Assembly (NCBI GenBank): GCA_938040915.1 | Contig: CALHZE010000315.1 | Location: forward strand, 1 to 11,105 | Source of the DNA: an uncultured Bacteroidia bacterium | GTDB taxonomy: Bacteria; Bacteroidota; Bacteroidia; Bacteroidales; CAJPTX01 | DNA length: 11,105 bases | Direction of reading: 5' to 3' | Shown: positions 1-5,999 of the stretch, in pieces | Layout of the letters: the number at the start of each line of letters is the position of its first letter | Position numbering within the stretch: position 1 is the first letter of the stretch | The notes under the pieces: model-generated | The model's input: the letters and a program-made list of their open reading frames with translations, nothing else | What the model was told of the DNA's origin: nothing | Database searches by the model: none | Program-made: the position numbers and the translations under genes

Positions 1-1
1 G

Positions 2-631
2 CGATTCTTCTCAATTCTATTGCCACTACTCTTCGTGCTAGGGTTCTTCTTCCTCATCCTAAAGCTGCACGCAACGCAGAGGCTTTTACTAGAGAAACTT
101 AAGAAACTCGAGGGGCACAATTCGTCTGCCCCGCAAGTGCCTGTCGTCGGTATAGAGACTTTTCAGCGCTCGATAACCACGTTACGTGGGCAGTTAGAGT
201 CTGCAATCGGAAACTTGGCAGACCAGCAACAGACGATCCTCCGTGAGCTGCGCGCGAAAAGGGAGGTCGGGGGACCGATCGAGGTGAAATCGCAAACAAA
301 AGGCGTAGCACATCGCCTTTATGCAGACGCGATCGGCGCAAGCAAGAATTTTACATTTGTGGGGGCGGAGAGTGGCAACACGCGGATGTTCGTGCTCGAA
401 GTGGCAAACGCGGGCGCGAACGAAGCCAATTTTGACCTCAATCGAGACTCTGACCAATTACGAATTTGGTTAAGCGAAGCCAGAGAGTTCTTCCCGAACA
501 GCAGGGAAGTTTGTGTTATTAGCGGCTCGGCGGGCAATCCCCCAAAATGTGAGACCACCAAGAAGGGAAAAGCTGTGAAAGACGGAGGAACGTGGCGCGT
601 AACGAGCCCTCTCTATTTGCAGCTGTCGTAA
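2..631 (+). CDS. Membrane-anchored protein with shared C-terminal domain (5' partial, unknown function)
   Basis: The reading frame is open from the first full codon of the window, so the gene very probably starts upstream. A TTG at 20 is the first possible start inside the window but is a poor candidate. Numbering from that TTG, a hydrophobic membrane segment covers about residues 1-17 and extends upstream. It is followed by a short charged helix (about 20-31), a linker, another probable helix (about 45-82), and a compact mixed domain from about 100 to 203. The C-terminal domain aligns with only a one-residue gap to the C-terminus of the protein at 3378-4295: shared are an A-x-x-I / F-T start, V-L, F-x-L-N, a Trp nine residues after that Asn, E-V-x-V, G-x-A-V, and W-x-V-x-x-P near the end. 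It leads a run of closely spaced genes. I do not recognise the family. By analogy with the paralogue the domain is probably cytoplasmic (inference). Confidence 0.75.
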   Translation, partial: RFFSILLPLLFVLGFFFLILKLHATQRLLLEKLKKLEGHNSSAPQVPVVGIETFQRSITTLRGQLESAIGNLADQQQTILRELRAKREVGGPIEVKSQTKGVAHRLYADAIGASKNFTFVGAESGNTRMFVLEVANAGANEANFDLNRDSDQLRIWLSEAREFFPNSREVCVISGSAGNPPKCETTKKGKAVKDGGTWRVTSPLYLQLS

Positions 632-668
632 CAGAAGGTGCGGAATATTGGTGCATAAAGCGCACAGC

Positions 669-1493
669 ATGCCTAGTTTCGTTTTGTTTTTTGTCGTGTT
701 AGCAACGCTGATCCTCTCGCTACAGAGTTGGCTTCTTTTTCATATCTTTCGTAAGGCGAAGACACAGAACGAGTTGTTGGAGAGGATGGTCAGAAACTCG
801 GATAGCCGATTCTCTCTCCTTGAGCAACAGTTCGCCGCAACCGCAGCGTGTGGATCGGTCAATGCTCAGCATTTCGAAGCAATGGTCGCGCAAATGGCGC
901 GCGTCTTCGAAAAACAGCAGGTATTGGTCGACGATTTGCGCGTGCTCCACTCTGATGACGTCGTCGGGGGAAATGCAAAGGTGCTGACCGAGTGGAAGAG
1001 CATACTTCCCGAGATGGAAAAGTTTGGCATCTTCTTCTCGAGTCTCAATGCCTATCTGAGTGACCTGTCAAAGCTTACTGTGCGACTAGATGAGCACGAG
1101 GAGAGGATGCACTCGGTGGAAAGGATGGGCAACTATTTTGTACAAGCGCTCAAGCAGCTAGAACATCACACAGAGGTCGTTGAGAATGTCCGTTACGACA
1201 TGCGCACAAGTGTGACTAAGGGGCTCGAAGAGTGGAATCAGTCACTGCTTACGCTGCAACATGCCTACTTAGACACGGTGGAGACAATGCAGCGCGATTA
1301 TCATGCGCGTCTTGCGAGCATCCAAGAGGAACTTGACGCCGATGCCGCCCAAAAGTCCTCGATGCGGCGTGTAAGGCAACTTGCCGAGGCGAAACGATCG
1401 CTCGAAGAGGTGAAAGATCTGCTCCACGCCTTGTTAGAATACGCTCAGTTACAAACCCGTTATGTCGCCGAGCTTTCCGAGAAAAAAATGTAG
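669..1493 (+). CDS. Membrane-anchored coiled-coil protein, unknown function
   Basis: It encodes about 274 residues from the ATG at 669. Upstream in-frame starts are TTG 648 and GTG 651, the first preceded by AGAAGG at a plausible distance, so a slightly longer protein beginning MVHKAHS cannot be excluded. From the ATG, residues about 3-25 form one strongly hydrophobic segment. The remainder is almost wholly predicted helix, rich in E, K, Q, R and L with heptad-like stretches (about 40-95, 110-175 and 180-265). No catalytic motif or known domain stands out. The shape (one N-terminal membrane helix and a long helical rod) suggests a scaffold or partner-binding protein in the envelope. It starts shortly after the preceding gene ends and 41 bases separate it from the protease gene, so co-transcription is likely (inference). 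Function unknown. Confidence 0.8.
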   Translation: MPSFVLFFVVLATLILSLQSWLLFHIFRKAKTQNELLERMVRNSDSRFSLLEQQFAATAACGSVNAQHFEAMVAQMARVFEKQQVLVDDLRVLHSDDVVGGNAKVLTEWKSILPEMEKFGIFFSSLNAYLSDLSKLTVRLDEHEERMHSVERMGNYFVQALKQLEHHTEVVENVRYDMRTSVTKGLEEWNQSLLTLQHAYLDTVETMQRDYHARLASIQEELDADAAQKSSMRRVRQLAEAKRSLEEVKDLLHALLEYAQLQTRYVAELSEKKM

Positions 1494-1534
1494 TGCCATG
1501 TGTGGCAATCAACACACCCTAAGCAATTTTTAAG

Positions 1535-2311
1535 ATGAAAAGAAGGTCTTTATGTTTCTTGTTGGGTAGTCTGTTCCTCATGTCTGTATTATCTTTTTAC
1601 ATGGGTTGCACGCCCCCACAGCGGCGATCGCGGACGAGTTCGACAACGCCCAAAGAGACGCCACAGTACCCTAAAGACGACGATGGTGCTTCCTCCCCCA
1701 GCGAGACCGCTCCACGAGGTGGTAATAGCGGGGTGAGTGTGCCGCCGAGCAAGGGGAGTAGGGACGAGTTGAAACCTGAGGCGCTTTTTGCGAAATGCAA
1801 CCCTGCGGTGTTCACGATTCGTACTCGCTCGGGGCAAGGTTCGGGCTTCTTTATTAACGAGAGTGGGCTTGCGGTGACCAATCATCACGTGCTCAAGGGC
1901 TCTACGAATGCCACGATTTACATGCCAAACGGCAAGCAATATAGCGTCAAGGAGATTCGCTATTCTGACAAGGGGCAAGACTATGCGATTTTTACTGTAG
2001 ACCTCTCGGGTTCTGTGCCTTACCTTTCGCTCTTTAAAGGAAAGCCTAAGATCGGCGAGAAGGTCTATGCCATCGGTTCGCCCCAAGGGCTAGAAAATAC
2101 CTTTACCTCTGGGATTGTCTCTCAGCTTCGAGGCGACTATCAGATCCAGATCGATGCCTCGACCGACCACGGTAGTAGTGGCGGGGCATTGCTTAATGCG
2201 CATGGTGAGGCAATCGGTATTACCTCCGCCGGCATGTCAACGAACCTTGGCGCGAACTTAAACTTTGCCATAAGCACCGAGCTCATCCGCGAACGCCTCG
2301 GGTGGAAGTAG
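1535..2311 (+). CDS. Trypsin-like (S1, HtrA-type) serine protease lipoprotein, no PDZ domain
   Basis: The 258-residue product has a basic N-terminus, a hydrophobic stretch (about 6-22) and Cys25 in the context FYMGC, consistent with a lipoprotein signal although Tyr at -3 is not ideal. Residues about 26-78 are a Pro/Ser/Thr-rich linker. The protease fold covers about 80-256. The triad is visible: His118 in TNHHV, Asp149 in GQDYAIF, and Ser215 in HGSSGGALL, matching HtrA/Do-type S1 peptidases. The protein ends directly after the protease domain, so there is no PDZ domain, unlike classical DegP/DegQ. After the Cys the sequence is basic and Pro-rich rather than acidic, so I see no surface-export signal and infer a periplasm-facing lipoprotein. 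It sits between two helical envelope proteins, suggesting they are its substrates, regulators or scaffold (inference). The substrate is unknown. Family confidence is high, role confidence low. Confidence 0.93.
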   Translation: MKRRSLCFLLGSLFLMSVLSFYMGCTPPQRRSRTSSTTPKETPQYPKDDDGASSPSETAPRGGNSGVSVPPSKGSRDELKPEALFAKCNPAVFTIRTRSGQGSGFFINESGLAVTNHHVLKGSTNATIYMPNGKQYSVKEIRYSDKGQDYAIFTVDLSGSVPYLSLFKGKPKIGEKVYAIGSPQGLENTFTSGIVSQLRGDYQIQIDASTDHGSSGGALLNAHGEAIGITSAGMSTNLGANLNFAISTELIRERLGWK

Positions 2312-2354
2312 GGGCTGTGGTTAAGGGACAAGTTAAAGGGTAAGAGAAGCTTCG

Positions 2355-3335
2355 ATGCTGAAACGTGTTCTTTTGTCTTTGCTGCTGATTGGGGCAGTGT
2401 GGATAGGGTTCGTCTCGTGTGCCTCGCCCTCCTCAGATGGCGAAGAGGCGGCTAGAGCTTTTGTGCGTTGTGAGCAAAAAGCGTTTGAGTTCCGAAAAAG
2501 GAAGTATAAAGAGCTCTTGGAGAACTTTAGCTCGTATGACTTCAAGAGGCGAAGCGAGGTGCGGGAGTATGTAGAGCGGATCGACGCCGAGGCGGTCGTG
2601 CATTCTGAGCAAGCGCAGGCAGCAGCCGAGGAGCATTATCTACGCGCAGCACGGAAGTATGCTAGCGACTATCGGGAGGCGCTAGCTTTTGAAGAAGCCT
2701 TTACCTCCTATCGTGCGCAGCATGGGGTTGATGAGTCGGAACTTCGCGCTGAAAAAGACGCGATTGAAGAGCGAATCAAGCGGATGAGCTCCCCATTGCC
2801 CGACAGAGAACAGCTGATGGAAGATCTGATCGGACGCTCAATAACCGACCAGCGCGACGGGTATCACAAACAAGGGTGGTCGTGGGAGTTCCAAGAGGGT
2901 GATATCCAAGAACTCGAGATCCTGAAGGCGAAGAAGGCGGGTAATGAGTATGTCTTAGACGTGAGGTTGGTCTTTCAGCGTGGGGGCGGTGCACAAGAGG
3001 CTCACGTCTTGGTGACGTATGGCCTGAAAGCGGGCGAAGATTGGGCAATAGAGTTCATCGAGAGTCGTAGCCTTGCGATGGTGCGTACGGGGAAATATGA
3101 TCGATGTGTTACCATCGAGCGGCGTTGGGAGGGGTTCTTAAATATTGGGGGTTATGTCCTTGATTTTACTAATCATTGTGATGTCGCTCTAGTCGTAGCG
3201 GGCAAGCTCTATGTGGAGCATGTGGGATGGAAACGCTTCGCCGTGGTTGTGCCCGCGAGCAGCAAAGAGTCGATCGGGGGTGGCTTCCAGTCTTATATAG
3301 AGGACTATAAAGTCGATTTCATCGAGCGCCCATAA
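2355..3335 (+). CDS. Lipoprotein of unknown function (helical N-half, beta-rich C-half)
   Basis: The 326-residue product starts with a basic/hydrophobic signal (about 1-20) and Cys22 in IGFVSCASP, a reasonable lipobox. An acidic patch (SSDGEE, about 26-31) follows. Residues about 31-145 look like charged alpha-helix, with many E/R/K/A/Y. From about 150 to 240 there is an alternating pattern with helix first, then strands ending in a V-x-V-x-Y / W-A-I-E-F-I run. This resembles an NTF2- or cystatin-like fold, but that is inference from pattern only. The last 85 residues are another beta-rich segment with two Cys (251 and 275) that could form a disulfide in the periplasm. It lies 43 bases after the protease gene and 42 bases before the next gene, so it probably belongs to the same operon. 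No family recognised. Confidence 0.82.
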   Translation: MLKRVLLSLLLIGAVWIGFVSCASPSSDGEEAARAFVRCEQKAFEFRKRKYKELLENFSSYDFKRRSEVREYVERIDAEAVVHSEQAQAAAEEHYLRAARKYASDYREALAFEEAFTSYRAQHGVDESELRAEKDAIEERIKRMSSPLPDREQLMEDLIGRSITDQRDGYHKQGWSWEFQEGDIQELEILKAKKAGNEYVLDVRLVFQRGGGAQEAHVLVTYGLKAGEDWAIEFIESRSLAMVRTGKYDRCVTIERRWEGFLNIGGYVLDFTNHCDVALVVAGKLYVEHVGWKRFAVVVPASSKESIGGGFQSYIEDYKVDFIERP

Positions 3336-3377
3336 CTCCCCCGTCTTTGTCTTTTTGAGAGTATCGGTGATTATAAA

Positions 3378-4295
3378 ATGAAGCATTACCCTATCTCTTC
3401 CGGATCACTTTCGCGCTTACGTTTTGGGTTTTTACTAGTCGTGTGCCTCTGTGGAGTACTCTGCCACGATGTGGCGTGGTCACAAGACCTGCGCGCCAAG
3501 ATCCGCGAACAGGAGCTGCGTCTTAAGTATCAAAGGGAGGATATCGAGCGCCTAGAAACAGAGAATAAAGAGCTTCGCAGAAGAAAGGAGCAGCTCGGTT
3601 CTGCGAACAACGAACTAAAGAAGAGTGTGGAGAAGGCGTGGGAAGAGATTAGGGCTATAAAGCAGAACCGATTGACAAAACACGATTCCTTGCGCAGAGA
3701 GAATGAGGCGCTAAAAGAAGAAATTGCCGCAAGTCAAAAGGAAACGCTCTCCTTGCGCGCAGGGTATGAGGAGAGAGGTAAGATCATCCAAGACTTGGAT
3801 CAGCGCGTCATGATGCTTGAGGGATCGCGGTATCATAATCCGTTGATGTGGGTATTTATGGTGCTGTTTCTCATCTCGTTATATATTGCCTTGCTTTTGC
3901 GACACCGCATGCGGCGGTTGCGCAAAAGCAAGGCGTCAGAAGCGCCTACGCCGACCTCGCCGCCGAAGGCGGTCTCTATCGATTGTTTTGCTGAAACGAT
4001 CGATAGTAATGGTATCTTTACGCGCATATCGGGGCAAGCTAGCGACGAAAAGAAGTATGTCTTACAATCATTACCTAACGACGAGACACGCGCTATTTTC
4101 AGCCTTAATCAAGCCTCGCGTTACTATCAGCATTGGGTTGATGATCCGTCTCTATTTCTCAAGCAAGGCGTTGAGGTTGCCGTGATGTCGCGCGAGACGC
4201 ACGTCCCTGAGTTCCTCGCTATGCACGTGGGGTTTGCGGTCTACAAACGTGGTGAGTGGCACGTAGTGCAGCCGATCTTGCTCGAATGGAGCTAG
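3378..4295 (+). CDS. Signal peptide / coiled-coil / TM protein with shared C-terminal domain, unknown function
   Basis: The 305-residue product has a clear layout. A signal peptide covers about 1-35 (hydrophobic core about 16-30, possible cleavage near AWSQ-D). A long coiled coil very rich in E, K, R and L covers about 37-150. A transmembrane helix covers about 156-175, followed at once by an Arg/Lys-rich stretch (RHRMRRLRKSK). Then comes a Pro/Thr/Ser linker (about 187-199) and a compact domain (about 200-305). The positive-inside rule puts the coiled coil in the periplasm and the C-terminal domain in the cytoplasm. That domain is paralogous to the C-terminus of the first gene of the window, about a quarter identical by eye, with identical spacing of the key Phe, Asn, Trp, Gly and Pro positions. 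The DNA for the TM-to-basic junction forms a large hairpin (3888-3934). Function unknown. The layout would suit a transmembrane link between periplasmic partners and a cytoplasmic module (inference). Confidence 0.88.
   Translation: MKHYPISSGSLSRLRFGFLLVVCLCGVLCHDVAWSQDLRAKIREQELRLKYQREDIERLETENKELRRRKEQLGSANNELKKSVEKAWEEIRAIKQNRLTKHDSLRRENEALKEEIAASQKETLSLRAGYEERGKIIQDLDQRVMMLEGSRYHNPLMWVFMVLFLISLYIALLLRHRMRRLRKSKASEAPTPTSPPKAVSIDCFAETIDSNGIFTRISGQASDEKKYVLQSLPNDETRAIFSLNQASRYYQHWVDDPSLFLKQGVEVAVMSRETHVPEFLAMHVGFAVYKRGEWHVVQPILLEWS
3888..3934 (+). repeat. Large inverted repeat inside a coding region
   Basis: GCCTTGCTTTTGCG (3888-3901) is the exact reverse complement of CGCAAAAGCAAGGC (3921-3934). 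Between them, after a 2x2 mismatch, ACCGC (3904-3908) pairs with GCGGT (3914-3918) around a five-base loop. Of 21 positions on each arm, 19 pair. The element lies wholly within the gene at 3378-4295 and encodes the end of its membrane helix and the following Arg/Lys-rich stretch. No T-run follows, so it is not a standard terminator. Confidence 0.85.
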
Positions 4296-4459
4296 AGCGC
4301 AAGTGTGTCAACACTCAGTACGGCGCGTGCAACTGTCGCGATCTTCCCAAAACGGACGCATCGCCTTGTGTCCCTTTCGCAGAGCTCGTCGCCCCCGATG
4401 TCCACGTAGGACTCAAAACAGAAAACCCCGCCTTTTATGTACATTTGTGCGGTACGTAA
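4286..4459 (+). CDS. Possible small Cys-containing protein (57 aa), overlapping the upstream gene
   Basis: An ATG at 4286 lies in the last codons of the preceding gene, so the two frames overlap by 10 bases (ATG to the TAG at 4293-4295), an arrangement often seen with translational coupling. The 57-residue frame ends at TAA 4457-4459 and contains five Cys (7, 15, 17, 28, 55), including a CNC motif. It has no signal peptide or membrane segment. Its codons favour C- or G-ending GTC, CTC, GCC and CCC, as in eno downstream, which is the main argument that it is real. Against it, it is short, unrecognised, and its end overlaps the possible eno promoter -7 box. It may be a chance frame filling the gap before eno. 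Confidence 0.3.
   Translation: MELERKCVNTQYGACNCRDLPKTDASPCVPFAELVAPDVHVGLKTENPAFYVHLCGT
4440..4447 (+). promoter_or_regulatory. Possible Bacteroidota promoter -7 box for eno
   Basis: TACATTTG matches the Bacteroidota -7 consensus TAnnTTTG exactly and lies 30 bases before the eno ATG. I see no good TTTG box about 20 bases further upstream (that stretch is ACTCAAAACAGAAAACC), so the promoter is only half supported. Confidence 0.45.
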
Positions 4460-4477
4460 CTAATGCATTAGGCAAAA

Positions 4478-5764
4478 ATGGGACACATTGTGGGCATACA
4501 TGCTCGACAAATTTTAGACTCCCGCGGTAACCCCACGGTTGAGGTTGAGGTCGGCACTTCGGTCGGCGCTATCGGTACAGCAGCCGTCCCTAGCGGCGCA
4601 TCAACGGGCGTGCACGAGGCGGTCGAACTCCGCGATGGCGATAACGGCAAATTCCTCGGCAAAGGCGTCCTCCGCGCTGTGGACAATGTCAACACCGTGA
4701 TCGCCGAGACGCTCAAAGATTTTGATGTACAAGAGCAACGCCTCATCGACTCGGTGCTCCTCCAGCTCGACGGAACGCCCAATAAGGAAAAGCTGGGCGC
4801 GAATGCCATCCTCGGGGTCTCGTTGGCTGTGGCTCGCGCGGCGGCGCAAGAGGTGGGGCTACCCCTCTATCGCTACATCGGCGGCGTCAATGCTCACGTC
4901 CTCCCCGTCCCGATGATGAACATCCTCAACGGAGGGAAGCACGCCGACAACCCGCTCGACATCCAAGAGTTTATGATCATGCCGGTGGGTGCCCCGACCT
5001 TCTCGCGCGCTCTGCAAATGGGGGTCGAGGTCTTCCACCACCTCAAGAGTGTTTTGAAGAAAGCGGGCTTTGCGACAAACGTAGGTGACGAAGGTGGCTT
5101 CGCGCCCAACCTCCCGACCCACGAGGCAGCGCTCGACGTGATTATGCAAGCGATCGAAAAGGCTGGCTATAAACCCGGTGACGACGTACAGCTTGCCCTT
5201 GACGCGGCCGCATCAGAGTTCTACGACACCAAGACGCAGAAGTACACCATGGCGGCATGCAAAGATCCACTCTCGGCTGCCGACATGATCGCCTACTGGA
5301 AGGAGCTAACCCAAAAGTACCCGATCGTGAGCATCGAAGACGGGCTCGCCGAAGATGACTGGACGGGCTGGACCGAGCTCACCAAAACCTTGGGCGAAAA
5401 AGTGCAGCTCGTGGGGGACGACCTCTTCGTGACCAACGTTGCACGTCTCACCGAGGGGATTGAGAAGGGGGCGGCCAACGCCATCCTTGTGAAAGTAAAC
5501 CAGATTGGTACGCTCTCTGAAACCATCGATGCGGTACATATGGCCGACATCCACGCGATGAACGCCATCATCAGTCACCGCTCTGGCGAGACCTCTGACA
5601 CCACGATAGCCGACCTTGCCGTAGCCCTCAATAGCGGGCAGATTAAGACCGGCTCCGCATCGCGTTCCGACCGCGTGAGCAAGTATAACCAGCTCTTGCG
5701 CATTGAGGAGGAGCTGGCAACTACGGCGCGCTTCCCAGGACGCAACTTCCGCAAGCAACACTAA
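4478..5764 (+). CDS. eno: Enolase (phosphopyruvate hydratase)
   Basis: This is the glycolytic enzyme that interconverts 2-phosphoglycerate and phosphoenolpyruvate in the cytoplasm, requiring Mg2+. The 428-residue length is normal for the family. The N-terminus has ARQILDSRGNPTVEVEV and the loop SGASTGVHEAVELRD (about 39-53). The catalytic acid region GDEGGFAP places the general acid at Glu205. Mg2+ ligands are Asp242 (LALDAA), Glu287 (SIEDGLAEDDW) and Asp314 (VGDDLFVTN). The catalytic Lys339 lies in the signature LVKVNQIGTLSET, and His367 is in SHRSGET. All key residues are present and the protein looks fully functional. The ATG at 4478 gives the standard family N-terminus; no Shine-Dalgarno is evident, which is usual for Bacteroidota. 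It appears to be a single-gene unit closed by the terminator at 5871-5905. Confidence 0.99.
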   Translation: MGHIVGIHARQILDSRGNPTVEVEVGTSVGAIGTAAVPSGASTGVHEAVELRDGDNGKFLGKGVLRAVDNVNTVIAETLKDFDVQEQRLIDSVLLQLDGTPNKEKLGANAILGVSLAVARAAAQEVGLPLYRYIGGVNAHVLPVPMMNILNGGKHADNPLDIQEFMIMPVGAPTFSRALQMGVEVFHHLKSVLKKAGFATNVGDEGGFAPNLPTHEAALDVIMQAIEKAGYKPGDDVQLALDAAASEFYDTKTQKYTMAACKDPLSAADMIAYWKELTQKYPIVSIEDGLAEDDWTGWTELTKTLGEKVQLVGDDLFVTNVARLTEGIEKGAANAILVKVNQIGTLSETIDAVHMADIHAMNAIISHRSGETSDTTIADLAVALNSGQIKTGSASRSDRVSKYNQLLRIEEELATTARFPGRNFRKQH

Positions 5765-5802
5765 GACGCTGAGTGTGCGAAAAACACGTTCTTATCAAGA
5801 TT

Positions 5803-5822
5803 GACGGACGTATCACGTTGCG
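5803..5822 (+). repeat. Upstream arm complementary to the eno terminator region
   Basis: GACGGACGTATCACGTTGCG (5803-5822) can pair with 5878-5897 over 20 consecutive positions with a single U-G wobble (5811 with 5889). The target covers the end of the 5' arm, the whole loop and most of the 3' arm of the eno terminator hairpin. Forming this long-range stem would exclude the terminator hairpin but would still place a stem one C before the T-run. Confidence 0.7.
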
Positions 5823-5870
5823 GTCGCACAATGGAACGCAGCGTGTGTGTTATTGAAAGTTAAATGTATT

Positions 5871-5905
5871 GGACGGACGCAACGTGATGCGTCCGTCCTT
5901 TTTTT
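5871..5905 (+). terminator. Intrinsic terminator after eno
   Basis: An 11-bp perfect GC-rich stem (GGACGGACGCA at 5871-5881 with TGCGTCCGTCC at 5888-5898), a six-base loop ACGTGA, and seven T (5899-5905) make a textbook Rho-independent terminator. It lies about 107 bases past the eno stop, leaving a fairly long 3' untranslated region. Confidence 0.95.
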
Positions 5906-5962
5906 GCTCCGCTCGTAGCCCCCGCAGCCTAGCGTGACGGCGCTCTTTTTGTACCAAAAACG

Positions 5963-5970
5963 TAACTTTG
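5963..5970 (+). promoter_or_regulatory. Probable promoter -7 box for the PD40/SPOR gene
   Basis: TAACTTTG matches TAnnTTTG and lies 29 bases before the ATG at 6000. The nearest TTTG (5948-5951) leaves only 11 bases of spacing, so the -33 element is absent or degenerate. An AGGAG (5980-5984) lies about 15 bases before the ATG, farther than ideal for a ribosome binding site. Confidence 0.5.
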
Positions 5971-5999
5971 CCGTATAACAGGAGAAGGCAAAACGGTAT

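Noticed and set aside
1499..1516. Hairpin TGTGT/ACACA followed by a short T5 stretch before the protease gene
   Set aside because: Only five weak pairs, with AAGCAA-type bases before the Ts; not a credible terminator.
1589..2086. Long minus-strand frame (165 codons) opposite the protease gene
   Set aside because: It lies opposite a gene with an intact catalytic triad and shows no recognisable domain; a shadow frame.
5948..5951. TTTG as a -33 box for the PD40/SPOR gene
   Set aside because: Spacing to TAACTTTG is 11 bases, against 20 in the other two promoters of the window.
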